DNA of 64,000 bases from Caulobacter sp. RHG1 (GCF_013181195.1 NZ_SMZP01000003.1:639954-703953), one strand, 5' to 3'; positions 44,723 through 54,836 are shown, counted from the first letter of the stretch. The notes: generated from the sequence alone by a model not told the origin. Numbers and translations are program-made.

Positions 44723-45055
44723 TTAGGCCGGTTGGACGCCGGCTTCGTTCAGCCATTCCAGGATCTTCTGCTTGGGCATGGCGCCGACCTTCATCGAGGT
44801 CATCTGGCCATCGCGAAACAGCATCATGGTCGGGATGCCGCGGACGCCGTAGCGCGACGGGGTTGTCGGGCTGTCCTCGATATTGACCTTGGCCACGGTG
44901 ACGACGTCGGCCAGTTCCTCGGAGATCTGCTCCAGGGCCGGGGCGATCTGCTTGCAGGGGCCGCACCATTCGGCCCAGAAGTCGACCAGCACGGGCTTGC
45001 TGGCTTGCAGCACGTCGGCTTCGAAGGTGGCGTCGGTCACCGTCACGGTGCTCAT
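44723..45055 (-). CDS. trxA: Thioredoxin 1
   Basis: A 110-residue cytosolic disulfide reductase with active site WAEWCGPCK and the cis-Pro region GIPTMMLF. ATG 45055 (MSTVTVTD) is selected; upstream codons extend past the family's start. It follows addA (119-nt gap) in a minus-strand series that ends at a good terminator at 44664. Confidence 0.96.
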   Translation of the reverse strand: MSTVTVTDATFEADVLQASKPVLVDFWAEWCGPCKQIAPALEQISEELADVVTVAKVNIEDSPTTPSRYGVRGIPTMMLFRDGQMTSMKVGAMPKQKILEWLNEAGVQPA

Positions 45056-45174
45056 GGTCTGCTCCAATCTGGCGTCACGCGCATGGCGCGGAGGACGCGA
45101 TAAGGTCGAGGTGGCCGGATTCGTTCCGGCCGCTTGCAGAAGATGTAGGATCACAAGGAAGGTCCGGCAACGGG

Positions 45175-48100
45175 CTAAGCCAGACGCGCGAGCGCGGCCT
45201 CCATCACCTTTTCTGGAACCGGCATCAGCTTGGGACCGTCGGTCCAGACCAGAGCCGCCTCCACGGTTCGTCCCGGGAACACTTCGCGCAACACGGCGGC
45301 GTAGACCGCCATCTGGGCCAGATAGGCTGGATCGGCGTCCTCGATGACGTCGGGCGAAGGGCGGTTGGTCTTGTAGTCGACGACGAGGACGCGGTCCGCA
45401 TCGACCACCAGCCGGTCTACGCGACCCGAGACGGCTAGGCCTTTGGGCAGGTAGGCGCTGGTCCCGGCCAGAGCGACCTCGGCGCGGGAGCTAGGGCCGA
45501 ACACGGCGGCGAATCGCGCATCGTCCAGCACGCCGAAGGCGGCGGCGGCCATCTCCTGGCGCTGTTCGTCGGTCAGATCGCGCTCACCGGCCAGCAGCCG
45601 GCGGGCAGCCTCCGGTCGCCGATCGGTCGCAAGGTCGGGCAACAGCTGCAGCAGCTTGTGAACGATCTCGCCGCGGCGATAGCGGCCCAGGCCGGCGACG
45701 CGGGCCAGGGGCGAGGGCGCGGGAACGCGGGCATTGTCCTCGATCCGCGACGGGGCGGCGTAGCGGGCTGCGGCCGGTTCGGGCGCAGCCAGGGCCTTGA
45801 TCCAGGTCGGTGCGGCAGCTGTCGAGCGCTCGGTTTCCTCGAGGCGTGGCGCGGTCAGGGGATCGGGGCCGTAGCGCTGGAAGCCGGTCTCCTCGTCGCC
45901 GATGGTCCGGACCTCGGGGGCGATATCGGCATGGCCGAAGGCGGCGCGGGCGGCGGCGTACCAGCCGCCGACCTTGTCGTCCTTGGTCCGGGCGTCGATG
46001 CGGCCGCACAGGATCAGCCGCTCCCGCGCCCGGGTCAGGGCCACGTACAGCAGGCGCAGGGCCTCCTGGCTCTCCTTGTCCTCGCGCAGCTTGCGGGCCT
46101 TGGCCGAAGCCTCGCAGTCGCCTTTGGAACTGGCGCACCACAGCAGGCCGCCGTCCTCGGTCGCCAAGAGCGGTGAGCCGCCGGCCCCGCGCTTCACCGT
46201 GGTCTCGGGCAGGAAGACGATCGGCGCCTCCAGCCCCTTGGAGCCGTGGGCGGTCATCACCCGCACCTCGCGGCGGGCGCCTTCCATCTCGCGCTTGACC
46301 ACGATGTCCAGGGCCGCGAAGTCGGCGACCAGAGCTTCGAGATCGCGCACCCCACGCTGCTCAGCCTCCATGACCTGGGCCAGGAACTCGTCGAGCGCTT
46401 CCTCGGCCTCAGCCCCCAAACGGGTCAGCACCTTGGCGCGGTGTGAGCGGCCGGCGGCGTCGGCCAGGCCCAGCCAGCCGGCGAAGAACTCGAACGGCTG
46501 GCGCTTGCGGCCTTCGGTCAGCGCCCAGTCCAGCACGGTCCGCGCGGCGAGCCATTCGGGGCGCTCTTCGGACCGGCGTTGCAGCTCGGCCCACAACGCG
46601 CCGCGCCGCCCCTTGGCCAGGGCGTAGACGTCGTCGTCGGTCAGGGCGCAGAACGGCGTCTTCAGCAGGGCGGCCAGGGTCAGGTCGTCATCCGGGAACA
46701 GGATGAACCGGCCCAGGGCCAGCAGGTCCTCGAAGGCGATGTGGCTGGACAGCGACAGCCGGTCGGCCCCGGCCACCGGAACGCCGCGCCGCTTCAGGGC
46801 TCGGATGATCTCTTCGAACAGCACCTTGCGCCGGCGGACCAGCACGAGAATGTCGCCGGCATGGGCCGCGCGGTGGCGGCCGATCTCCTTGTCGAACACC
46901 GCGTCGCCGCGCTGCAGGATCGCGGCGGTCTCGGCGGCGATCGCTTCGGCCAGGCGGCGGTTGGCGCTGCGCTCGCTCTCGGAATCGACGGGAGCCTCCC
47001 AGGCCTCGCGTTCCTCGCCGGGCAGTTCGCGGGTCAGCGGCCACAGGTCGACGCAGCCGGGGTGGCCGTGGCGGAACAGCTCGTGGCGGACCAGGTCCTG
47101 GCCGACCGGCGGCGGCACGCCCTCGCGGGTGTCGGGATCGGAGAACAGGGCGTCGACGAAGCTCAGGACCTCGCGGGTCGAGCGATACGATACGGTCAGC
47201 GGCACGCCCTTGCCGACCGCGCCGGCCGCCTCGATGCGGGTGATGTAGTTCTGCGTCTCGATCAGCAGCCGCTGCGGGTCGGCGCCCTGGAACGAATAGA
47301 TCGACTGCTTCTCGTCGCCGACCACGAAGAGGGTCCGCTCGGCCCGGCGTTCGCCGCCTCGGCCCGGCGCAGTCTCGCCGGCGAAGAAGTCGGCGGTCAG
47401 GGCCGACAGGATTTCCCACTGCTCGGGGGCGGTGTCCTGGGCTTCATCCAGCAGGATGTGGTCGATGCCGCCGTCCAGCTTGTACAGCACCCAGGCGGCC
47501 TCGACCTTTTCGGTCAGCAGCACGCGGGTCTTGTCAATCAGGTCGGTGAAGTCGAGCGCGCCGCGGGCGTCCTTCTCGATCCGGTGCGAGGTCACGTACA
47601 GCACCGCCAGCCGCAGCGTCCCCTCGGTGTCCTCGGCGACCTTGGCGGCCCGGACCCGTTCGCGGGCGACCTCCAGCTTGGCCTGGTCCAGCAGCAGGGC
47701 CTCGCGCAGATCCTCGCGGCTTTTCAGGCCCGAGGTCTTGCCTGGCCAGGTCGCTGGCGTGCCTTCGCCGCCCTCGGTGAACAGGGCGCGCAGGGCCAGG
47801 TCCAGCGTGGCGTCCGGATCGCGGGCCACGGCGGCCAGGGCCTCGGCGTTCTTTGCGTCAGCCTTGCCGCCGCCGTCGAACAGTACGGTGGCCGCCGCGC
47901 GCCAGGCGCCGAGATCCAGCCGCGCCATGGCCTGCGCTGCCAGATCGCTCGCCGAGGCCGGCGCGTCGAAGCCGCAGCGCTCCCAGGCGTCGGCGACGGC
48001 TTCCGACAGGCCGCCGCATTCCGTGACATAGGCCATGATCTGGCCGCGCCGCGCCTCGAAGCCGGCGAACATGTTTTCGAAGCTCTGGAAGTCCAGCGCC

Positions 48101-48645
48101 ACCGAGAAGCGAGCATAGGCGTCGGCGAACGCGTCCTCGTGGGTGTCGACCCACTGGGCCGTGGCGCGGCGGGCGGCGCGGGCGATGGCGGCGCCGGCCT
48201 GGTCGTCCATCACCGTGAAGCCGGGCGAGACGCCGGCCTCCAGCGGAAAGCGCCGCAGCAGCTTCTCGCAGAAGGCGTGGATGGTCTGGATCTTCAGGCC
48301 GCCGGGGGTCTCCAGCGCCTGGGCGAACAGGGCGCGGGCTTCAGAGAGGCGCTTGGCGTCGTAGAGCGCTTCCGTCTCACCCACCAGTTTCACCAGCTCG
48401 GCGCGCAGGTCGGCGTCGCTGGTCACCGACCACTTGCCCAGACGCTCGAACAGGCGGCGCTGCATCTCGGCGGCGGCGGCCTTGGTATAGGTCACGCACA
48501 GGATCGCCTCGGGTTTGACCCCGGCCAGCAGCAGGCGCGCGACCCGGTCGATCAGGGTCTTGGTCTTGCCCGACCCGGCATTGGCGGTGACGAAGGCCGA
48601 GATGGTCGGGTCGGCGGCGATGCGCTGAGGATCGAATGCGGTCAT
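45175..48645 (-). CDS. addA: Double-strand break repair helicase-nuclease AddA
   Basis: A 1156-residue UvrD-like helicase with a C-terminal RecB-type nuclease. Walker A NAGSGKT, motif Ia VTYTKAAAAEM, Walker B LDEAQDTAPEQW, GDEKQSIYSFQGA (motif III), VMTAHGSKGLEAPI (motif V) and RERL (motif VI) are intact; the nuclease has VDYKTNRP. With AddB it resects broken ends for RecA. ATG 48645 overlaps the addB stop by 4 nt. Confidence 0.95.
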   Translation of the reverse strand: MTAFDPQRIAADPTISAFVTANAGSGKTKTLIDRVARLLLAGVKPEAILCVTYTKAAAAEMQRRLFERLGKWSVTSDADLRAELVKLVGETEALYDAKRLSEARALFAQALETPGGLKIQTIHAFCEKLLRRFPLEAGVSPGFTVMDDQAGAAIARAARRATAQWVDTHEDAFADAYARFSVALDFQSFENMFAGFEARRGQIMAYVTECGGLSEAVADAWERCGFDAPASASDLAAQAMARLDLGAWRAAATVLFDGGGKADAKNAEALAAVARDPDATLDLALRALFTEGGEGTPATWPGKTSGLKSREDLREALLLDQAKLEVARERVRAAKVAEDTEGTLRLAVLYVTSHRIEKDARGALDFTDLIDKTRVLLTEKVEAAWVLYKLDGGIDHILLDEAQDTAPEQWEILSALTADFFAGETAPGRGGERRAERTLFVVGDEKQSIYSFQGADPQRLLIETQNYITRIEAAGAVGKGVPLTVSYRSTREVLSFVDALFSDPDTREGVPPPVGQDLVRHELFRHGHPGCVDLWPLTRELPGEEREAWEAPVDSESERSANRRLAEAIAAETAAILQRGDAVFDKEIGRHRAAHAGDILVLVRRRKVLFEEIIRALKRRGVPVAGADRLSLSSHIAFEDLLALGRFILFPDDDLTLAALLKTPFCALTDDDVYALAKGRRGALWAELQRRSEERPEWLAARTVLDWALTEGRKRQPFEFFAGWLGLADAAGRSHRAKVLTRLGAEAEEALDEFLAQVMEAEQRGVRDLEALVADFAALDIVVKREMEGARREVRVMTAHGSKGLEAPIVFLPETTVKRGAGGSPLLATEDGGLLWCASSKGDCEASAKARKLREDKESQEALRLLYVALTRARERLILCGRIDARTKDDKVGGWYAAARAAFGHADIAPEVRTIGDEETGFQRYGPDPLTAPRLEETERSTAAAPTWIKALAAPEPAAARYAAPSRIEDNARVPAPSPLARVAGLGRYRRGEIVHKLLQLLPDLATDRRPEAARRLLAGERDLTDEQRQEMAAAAFGVLDDARFAAVFGPSSRAEVALAGTSAYLPKGLAVSGRVDRLVVDADRVLVVDYKTNRPSPDVIEDADPAYLAQMAVYAAVLREVFPGRTVEAALVWTDGPKLMPVPEKVMEAALARLA

Positions 48646-51629
48646 TCGCCGTCCCCATCGTCGCCGCTGGTCGACCACTCGAAAACCCGCGCCAGGTGGG
48701 CGTAGTCGCCGGGATGCTCCTTGACGAACTGCGGCGCGACCCGCGAGCGGTAGGGCTCTTCCGGATCGTCATAGCGGGCGATCAGGGTCGACAGACCTTC
48801 CAGCGCCTTGTTGGCGGCGGCGCTGCTTTCCTCGCCGGCCAGGGCGCGGACCTGCTCCTCGCCGGCCGGCTTGCGGCCGGTGACGCGGACATAGGTCAGG
48901 TCGCCCGGCGTGGGCTTGCCCAGGTCCGGGAAGCCGCCGTTCATCAGGATCGCCGCCGTCAGGGTCAGCTGCGGCGAGAAGCCGGTGTCGACCTGCTTTT
49001 GCGACGGCGCGGCGCCGGTCTTGTAGTCGAGGATGTGGGCGGTCCCGTCGGCGGTCGGCTCGATGCGGTCGGCCTTGGCGGTAAGGGTGAACGGGCGGCC
49101 GTTGATGCTGAGCGCCAGCTCGCCGGCGGCCTCGACCACGACCTTGCGGGCGGTGGTGCGGCGGCCGCGCTCCCAGTCGGCGACCCACAGGGCGGCCTCG
49201 CGGGCCAGGGCCTTCTCGCGGGTCAGGGCGGTGGGCGGCATGCCGGCGGCGACCAGGGCCTCGACATAGAAGCGCTCGAACGCGGCGGCGGCCTCCAGCG
49301 GTACGGCGTCGGGATAGGTCTCGGCGAACCTTTCGAATGCGGCGTGGATCGCCGTGCCGCGCGCCCGGGCCTCGACCGGCTCGTCGGGACGCTCCAGCGG
49401 ATAGAGCTTGAGGATGTCGCGGGCCCAGACGGCGTAGGGGTCGCGGGTCAGGGCTTCGACCCTAGTGACGGCCATCTTGCGCGGACGGTCCTCGACCGGC
49501 GGGGTCGGCGCGGGGCGGGCGATCGGGGCATAGGGATCAGGGGCGTCGAGGGCGCGGACCCAGTCCAGCACGTCGTCGCGACGGGGCAGGGCCAGGCCCG
49601 CGCCGGCGGCCAGCGTCTTCAGCCGCCACAGCCAGCGCGACTCGACGGCCGGCGCGCCGCCGCGTCGTTCGCAGTGGACCAGGACGACGTCGGGCGCGCT
49701 GGCCGCCTGGGCGAAGTCGTGGGCGGTCAGGCCGACCTTGCGTTCGGGCGGCGGCAGGCCCAGGCGCGAGCGCATCGGCCGCGACAGGAACGGATCGATC
49801 GGCGCGCCCTGCGGCCAGACACCTTCCTCCAGCCCCGCCAACACCAGGCGGTCGGCGCGGACCAGGCGGGCCTCGATGGCGCCCAGGATGCGAAGCCTGG
49901 GGTGCGTGGCGCCGCCGACCCGGACGGTTTCCTCGTTGACCAGGCGATCCAGAATGTCGGCGAAGGCCTGGGGCGAGGCGTCGGGCAGGGGCTCGCCGTC
50001 CTGGATCAGGGCGGCCATCAGACTGCCGAGGCATTCGCCCGCCCCGCCGGCCCAAAGGCGGCGGGTCTCGATCAGGCCTTCCAGCGCTTCGACGAGAGCC
50101 TGGGCGGCGCGGCAGGGCGGGGCGAAGTTGTTCACATACGGCGCGGCGGCGTGGTCGACGGCGGCCAGGACGCGGTCGCACAGGGCCAGGGCCTCGGGGA
50201 AATCCTTCAGCCGTCCGCGCAACACGTCCTTCGAACCCGGCGCGGCGCCGCGCAGGCCCTTGCGTTCCAGCATCGCGGCGGCCGGGGCCTCGTCTTCGGC
50301 GAGCACCAGCGGGTGTTTGGCGAAGGCCAGCAGGCGGACGGGGTTGAGCGGGTCCTCGACCAGCCGCGCCAGGTGCAGGGCGAGGATCGCCGAGCCGGCG
50401 GCGGCCAGCGGCGCGCCGGCCGAGCTGTCGGGGATCACGCCCCAGCGTTGCAGGCGGGTCATCACCCGGCGAGCCAGGGTCTGGTCGGGGGTGACGAGGG
50501 CGGCGGTGCGCTCGGGATCTTCCAGCGCTTCGCGCAGCAGCAACGCACAGGCGCCGGCGGCCTCTTCCTCGGCGCGGGCGGCGATGACCGAGAAGCCGGT
50601 CAGACCCTCGGCGACGGGGTCCAGACCCGGGGCCTCGGCGCGCAGGGCGGCGATTTGGGCCAGCCAGTCGGCGGTGGCCTCGGCCGGGCGGAGGGCCTCG
50701 TTGACGATCCGCCGCCGCCAGCGACCGCGGCTGTCGACGTCAGGGACCCAGGCGCGGACGTCGGAGCGCTCGACGCCGGCGCGGTCCAGAAGGCGCTTCA
50801 TCGCCCCCTGCGGATGCTGCTCACCTTGGGTGCCGTCGATCTGGCTCCAGGCGCTGTCGGCCAGGTCTTCGTCCAGGCCGGGCAGGACCACAGCGCCCTT
50901 GGGCGCGGCGGCCACGACGCGCAGCAGGTCGGCGGTGGCTGGGGCCGTGCCGGTCGAGCCGGCGGCGACCAGCACCTCGGTCGGCGGATCGTTCTTCCAC
51001 TGCTTCTCAAGGGCGCGCAGCAGGCGCACGCGACGCTCGGAGACGTCGATCAAGCCCAGGGTTTCCAGCCGCTTGGGCCAGGCGTTCAGCACGCCTTTGA
51101 GGAACCGCGCCGAGACCTGCCAGTGCTGAGCCAGATCGCCCTCGGCCAGGCCGTCCAGCTTGTCGTGGAAGGCGACTTCCTCGATCTGGCAGCTGTCGAG
51201 GAACTCCGACAACGCTTTGGCCAGTTCCAGGGCCTGTACCGGGCCGGGCTTGAACGACAGCTTGTCGCCGTGGTTGACGACCAGCCGCGCCAGCTCGAAC
51301 CGGCGACGGCGCGACGAGATGGCCGGCGGCAGGTCGATGGAGAGCTCGCCCGGTTCAAACGGCGGCTCGCCCTCGTCCAGGTCGCCCAGGGGGCGGATCT
51401 GCGGCAGCAGGAGGGCCCGTCCGCCGCCGACCGCCAGGAAGGCGTCGGCCAGGGCCCGGGCGCCGCGTCGGGTCGGAGTCAGCACCGTGGCGCGGGGCAG
51501 GGCCTCGGGACCCAGCGGCTCCAGCGTGTTCAGCAGGCCCCGCGCCAGGTCGTCGACGAACGGCCGGTGAGCGGGGATCGAGAACCAGCGCGGCCCCTCA
51601 CGCTCGAAGAAGGGGGCCGGACTGCTCAT
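48642..51629 (-). CDS. addB: Double-strand break repair protein AddB
   Basis: A 995-residue partner of AddA. The N-terminal two thirds is an inactivated UvrD-like helicase fold (no Walker A; region VLTPTRRGARALADAF is where it would be), and the C-terminal about 250 residues hold a RecB-type nuclease (ILDYKTGAAP) and KADRIEP. The four Cys of the Firmicute Fe-S cluster are not seen, as expected for the alphaproteobacterial subclass. Start 51629 overlaps murU by 4 nt. Confidence 0.93.
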   Translation of the reverse strand: MSSPAPFFEREGPRWFSIPAHRPFVDDLARGLLNTLEPLGPEALPRATVLTPTRRGARALADAFLAVGGGRALLLPQIRPLGDLDEGEPPFEPGELSIDLPPAISSRRRRFELARLVVNHGDKLSFKPGPVQALELAKALSEFLDSCQIEEVAFHDKLDGLAEGDLAQHWQVSARFLKGVLNAWPKRLETLGLIDVSERRVRLLRALEKQWKNDPPTEVLVAAGSTGTAPATADLLRVVAAAPKGAVVLPGLDEDLADSAWSQIDGTQGEQHPQGAMKRLLDRAGVERSDVRAWVPDVDSRGRWRRRIVNEALRPAEATADWLAQIAALRAEAPGLDPVAEGLTGFSVIAARAEEEAAGACALLLREALEDPERTAALVTPDQTLARRVMTRLQRWGVIPDSSAGAPLAAAGSAILALHLARLVEDPLNPVRLLAFAKHPLVLAEDEAPAAAMLERKGLRGAAPGSKDVLRGRLKDFPEALALCDRVLAAVDHAAAPYVNNFAPPCRAAQALVEALEGLIETRRLWAGGAGECLGSLMAALIQDGEPLPDASPQAFADILDRLVNEETVRVGGATHPRLRILGAIEARLVRADRLVLAGLEEGVWPQGAPIDPFLSRPMRSRLGLPPPERKVGLTAHDFAQAASAPDVVLVHCERRGGAPAVESRWLWRLKTLAAGAGLALPRRDDVLDWVRALDAPDPYAPIARPAPTPPVEDRPRKMAVTRVEALTRDPYAVWARDILKLYPLERPDEPVEARARGTAIHAAFERFAETYPDAVPLEAAAAFERFYVEALVAAGMPPTALTREKALAREAALWVADWERGRRTTARKVVVEAAGELALSINGRPFTLTAKADRIEPTADGTAHILDYKTGAAPSQKQVDTGFSPQLTLTAAILMNGGFPDLGKPTPGDLTYVRVTGRKPAGEEQVRALAGEESSAAANKALEGLSTLIARYDDPEEPYRSRVAPQFVKEHPGDYAHLARVFEWSTSGDDGDGE

Positions 51630-52348
51630 CGCTGGGAGAGCTTAGCTTCGGCCGCCAGCTTGGCGTCGGGATCGCCGACATGCATCCAGAGCCCGTCGGG
51701 GGCGACGCCGTGGACGCGCTGGTCGGCGGCCAGGCGCTTCCACAGCGGCAACAGCGAGAACGGACCCTCCGGCCCGTCGGCGGTGATCTGTGGCTTGCAG
51801 ATGTGGACGCCGACATAGACCAGCGGCGCGGTCTCGCCGGAATCCTTGAAGCGCACCACACCGTCATCGAGGAAGACGTCGCCAGTGTCGTGGAAGCCCA
51901 GCGAGCCGGCGGTCGAAGCCAGCATCAGGCAAACGTCCATCGCTTCCGGATCCCAGGCGGCGGCCACCGCGTCGACGGCCGCGCCGCCGTGCTCGATCCA
52001 GATCGAGTCGATATTGGCCACGAACACCGGACCCTCGCCCAGCAGCGGCAGGGCGTGCTTGACGCCGCCGCCGGTCTCCAGGGCCTGGGCGCGTTCGTCG
52101 GAGATGATGATTTTCGGACCGAGACCCTTGGCCTCGCGGGCCTTGAGGTGGGCTTCGACCAGGTCGGCGAAATAGTGGACATTGACCACGGCGGTCTCGA
52201 CGCCGGCGGCGACCAGGCGGTCCAGCATGTGGTCGATCAGCGCCTTGCCGGCGACCTCGACCAGGGCCTTGGGGCGGTCATTGGTCAGGGGGCGCATGCG
52301 GGTGCCCAGGCCCGCGGCCAGCACCATCGCAACTTTCGGGGCGCTCAT
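51626..52348 (-). CDS. murU: N-acetylmuramate alpha-1-phosphate uridylyltransferase (MurU-like)
   Basis: A 240-residue nucleotidyltransferase: signature MVLAAGLGTRMRPLT with the KP (RPKALVEVAGKALI) site and VANIDSIW. The partner gene upstream encodes an AmgK-like sugar kinase, the pairing that defines the MurU cell-wall recycling bypass, in which MurNAc-1-P becomes UDP-MurNAc; this route confers fosfomycin insensitivity in other bacteria. ATG overlaps the amgK stop by 4 nt and its stop overlaps addB. Confidence 0.88.
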   Translation of the reverse strand: MSAPKVAMVLAAGLGTRMRPLTNDRPKALVEVAGKALIDHMLDRLVAAGVETAVVNVHYFADLVEAHLKAREAKGLGPKIIISDERAQALETGGGVKHALPLLGEGPVFVANIDSIWIEHGGAAVDAVAAAWDPEAMDVCLMLASTAGSLGFHDTGDVFLDDGVVRFKDSGETAPLVYVGVHICKPQITADGPEGPFSLLPLWKRLAADQRVHGVAPDGLWMHVGDPDAKLAAEAKLSQR

Positions 52349-53433
52349 CGGCGGGTCTCCACGGGCACGTAGCGATCGAACCAGGCCTTCAGGTCCGCCA
52401 ACGCCGGGTCGGCGAAACAGACGTCCAGATAGACCCACAGGCGCGGGATGAAGTCGGCGTAGCGGGGCTTGCCGTCGCGGGTCACCAAGCGGGCGAAGAT
52501 GCCCAGGATCCGGATGATGTTGAGCGCCCCCAGCGCGTGGTAATCGGCCAGGAAGGCAGTGCGGTCCAGCGCTGGGCGAGCGGCTAGGTAGCGGTCGAGG
52601 CAGGCGGCCTCGCGCTCGGGCGACACGGTCCGGCGGGCGTCGTGTAGCAGCATCGACAGGTCCCACGCCGGGTGGGCCAGCACCGCGTCCTGGAAGTCCA
52701 GCATGCCGACCCGCGCCGCGCCTTGGCGCTCCGGCAGCCAGATCAGGTTCTCGGCGTGATAGTCGCGATGGCAGAAGACGGTCGCGTCGGCCTCGCCCTT
52801 TGCGCGGATCGGGGCCCAAATGGCCTCCCACTCGGCGATCGCGGCGGTGTCAAAGGTCAGGTCGCGGTACTTCGGTTGCCACTCGACGAAGATGTCGTGG
52901 GCGGTCTTCAGGGCCAGGTCGTCATAGGCCAGCAGCGGCCAAGTCGAGCCGTCGTAGTCCAGCACATCGGGCGCGGGCGCGGCGTGGATGGCCAGCAGGC
53001 CGTCGATGGCGGCCTCGTACAGCGGAGCCTCGTCGGTCCCGGTCTCGATCAGACGGGCGTAGAGGTCGTCGCCCAGGTCTTCCAGCACCGCGAGACCGGC
53101 CGCGGCGTCAGCGGCCAGCACCTTGGGCGCCGACAGGCCCTGGCCGTTCAGCCAGCCGGCGCAGGCGACGAAAGCGTCCACGCGGCCGGCGGCAAGGCGG
53201 GCCAGAGCGTTGTAGCCCAGCGCCGCACGCTGCTCGGGCGTTGCGTCCGGAGGGCAGGGCGCGGTCTCGACCGACGGCGGCTGGTCCATGAAGATGAAGC
53301 TCTGGCCGCCTTCACGATGCAGACGCTCATACGACCGGGTCGAGGCGTCGCCGCCCAAGGGCTGACGGCGGACGTCGCCGAAACCGTGGGCGTCCAGAAA
53401 CGCGGCCTTGGCCGCCTCACGTTCAGAACTCAA
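52345..53433 (-). CDS. amgK: N-acetylmuramate/N-acetylglucosamine kinase (AmgK-like)
   Basis: A 362-residue aminoglycoside phosphotransferase-fold anomeric sugar kinase. Catalytic loop VFCHRDYHAENLIW (HxDxxxxN) and metal-binding LDFQDA (DFxD) are intact; the C-terminal ALNIIRILGIFARL is typical of AmgK. It phosphorylates MurNAc and GlcNAc at C1, feeding MurU next door. Overlaps tsaE by 11 nt. Confidence 0.88.
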   Translation of the reverse strand: MSSEREAAKAAFLDAHGFGDVRRQPLGGDASTRSYERLHREGGQSFIFMDQPPSVETAPCPPDATPEQRAALGYNALARLAAGRVDAFVACAGWLNGQGLSAPKVLAADAAAGLAVLEDLGDDLYARLIETGTDEAPLYEAAIDGLLAIHAAPAPDVLDYDGSTWPLLAYDDLALKTAHDIFVEWQPKYRDLTFDTAAIAEWEAIWAPIRAKGEADATVFCHRDYHAENLIWLPERQGAARVGMLDFQDAVLAHPAWDLSMLLHDARRTVSPEREAACLDRYLAARPALDRTAFLADYHALGALNIIRILGIFARLVTRDGKPRYADFIPRLWVYLDVCFADPALADLKAWFDRYVPVETRR

Positions 53434-53869
53434 GGGAACGTCCTTCGAAATCGCCGTGCGCCACGATGACGGCGCGCCGCGCGTCGCCGTCCAGAGCGAT
53501 GTCTATATCGAGCCGAGTGGGGGGCAAACGCCCTTCCAGTCTCTGTGGCCATTCGATCAGCGCCACGCCGTCGTCCAGCGCCTCGTCCAGGCCGATCTCA
53601 TAGGCCTCGTCGGGGTCCGACAGGCGGTAAAGGTCGAAGTGGGCGAGCGGGAAGGCGGCCGTCTCGTAGAACTGGACCAGCGTGAAGGTCGGGCTGGGCA
53701 CTTCCTCGTCCGGCGTGGTCAGGGCGCGGATCAGGGCGCGGGCCAGGGTCGACTTGCCGGCCCCCAGCGGCCCGGTCAGGCACAGGGCGTCGCCGGGCTT
53801 GAGGGAAGCGGCCAGCTTGCGGCCCAGCGCCTGGGTCGCGGCCTCGTCGGCGAGGAAAACGGAAGTCAC
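53423..53869 (-). CDS. tsaE: tRNA threonylcarbamoyladenosine biosynthesis ATPase
   Basis: A 148-residue P-loop ATPase required, with TsaBCD, for t6A37 in tRNA. Walker A GPLGAGKSTLARAL, SPTFTLVQFYE (the S-P-TF switch) and HFDLYRL are all present. It starts at 53869, 4 nt inside the acyltransferase reading frame's end, and overlaps amgK. Confidence 0.94.
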   Translation of the reverse strand: MTSVFLADEAATQALGRKLAASLKPGDALCLTGPLGAGKSTLARALIRALTTPDEEVPSPTFTLVQFYETAAFPLAHFDLYRLSDPDEAYEIGLDEALDDGVALIEWPQRLEGRLPPTRLDIDIALDGDARRAVIVAHGDFEGRSLEF

Positions 53870-54741
53870 GTCAGATGGCTCGCTGGGTCAGTCGGCAACA
53901 CGCGCTCCACATAGCGCTTCAGCGCCTCCGTGGCTTCCCCGGCGTCGTGGGGCAGGGCTTCGGCGTCGATGGGCGCCCCAACGATCAGCGAGAACGCCCG
54001 GCCCTTCTTGTTCAGCAACTCATGGAAAAGGGTGATGTCGCGCAGCTCCCGCCAGCGGCCGTCGAACAGGTGGAACAGGGTCGACCACGGGCCGGTCAGG
54101 TGGATCGGGACGATGGGCGCTTCATACTTGCGGGCGATCGACACGGCCGAGGTCATCCACGGCGGATCGGTCAGTTGGCCTTGCGCGTCCTTCATCGCCA
54201 GGCGGCCGGCCGGGAAGATCATCAGGGCGCGCTCGGCCTCCATGGCTTCGCGGGTCATCGACAGAGTCAGGCGCATGCGCTCGCGACTGCGCTTTTCCTC
54301 AACCCATTCGACCGGGATCAGCACCTCGTCGAAGCGGCGACACACCCGGTGGGCGTCGGCATTGGCGTAGAAGACGACGTCCGGCCGGCGGGCCTTGATC
54401 GCATCATAGACCGCCACCCCGTCGCCGATGCCCGTGGGGTGGTTGGAGACGATGATCACGCGGCCGCTCGCCGGCAGGTTCTCCAGTCCCGACACCTCGA
54501 CCTTCAGGGCCAGCAGTTCGGACACATGGTCCAGCGCCGCCCGGCCGCCCAAGTGGCAGATGGCCTGCGCCATCCGCCGGGCCTTCTTGTAGTCCAGCAG
54601 CTTGTAGAGCCCCGGCCGGACCAGTGGCCAGACCGCTGACGCCGTCAGCCGCGGGGCGCGCTCGGCGATCAGGGTGTCGATGATGTGGGGCGAGGCGGCC
54701 TCTTTTGCATCGACCGCCCCGACGGCCGGAACATGAACCAT
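53866..54741 (-). CDS. PlsC-like acyltransferase
   Basis: A 291-residue protein of the lysophospholipid acyltransferase superfamily. The catalytic site reads NHPTGIGDG (His and Asp separated by five residues, as in the ornithine-lipid/hemolysin-type subfamily NHPxGxxDG), followed by IFPAGRLA (EGTRS equivalent) and IVPIHLTGP. Probably acylates a lipid head group or lyso-lipid at the membrane. First gene of the minus-strand series with tsaE, amgK, murU, addB and addA. Confidence 0.85.
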   Translation of the reverse strand: MVHVPAVGAVDAKEAASPHIIDTLIAERAPRLTASAVWPLVRPGLYKLLDYKKARRMAQAICHLGGRAALDHVSELLALKVEVSGLENLPASGRVIIVSNHPTGIGDGVAVYDAIKARRPDVVFYANADAHRVCRRFDEVLIPVEWVEEKRSRERMRLTLSMTREAMEAERALMIFPAGRLAMKDAQGQLTDPPWMTSAVSIARKYEAPIVPIHLTGPWSTLFHLFDGRWRELRDITLFHELLNKKGRAFSLIVGAPIDAEALPHDAGEATEALKRYVERVLPTDPASHLT

Positions 54742-54836
54742 GACGGGAGCTTAGGCGTGTCGGGCCGTTCTGTCAGCAGACGGAACAGGCAGGTTCGGGG
54801 TTCCAATGGCGTCCCTCACGCGCTAACCGCACCGGC

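Noticed and set aside
46579..48705. 708-codon plus-strand open frame
   Set aside because: Antisense to addA; no domain.
48636..51818. 1060-codon plus-strand open frame
   Set aside because: Antisense to addB, low-complexity Gly/Gln/Arg composition.
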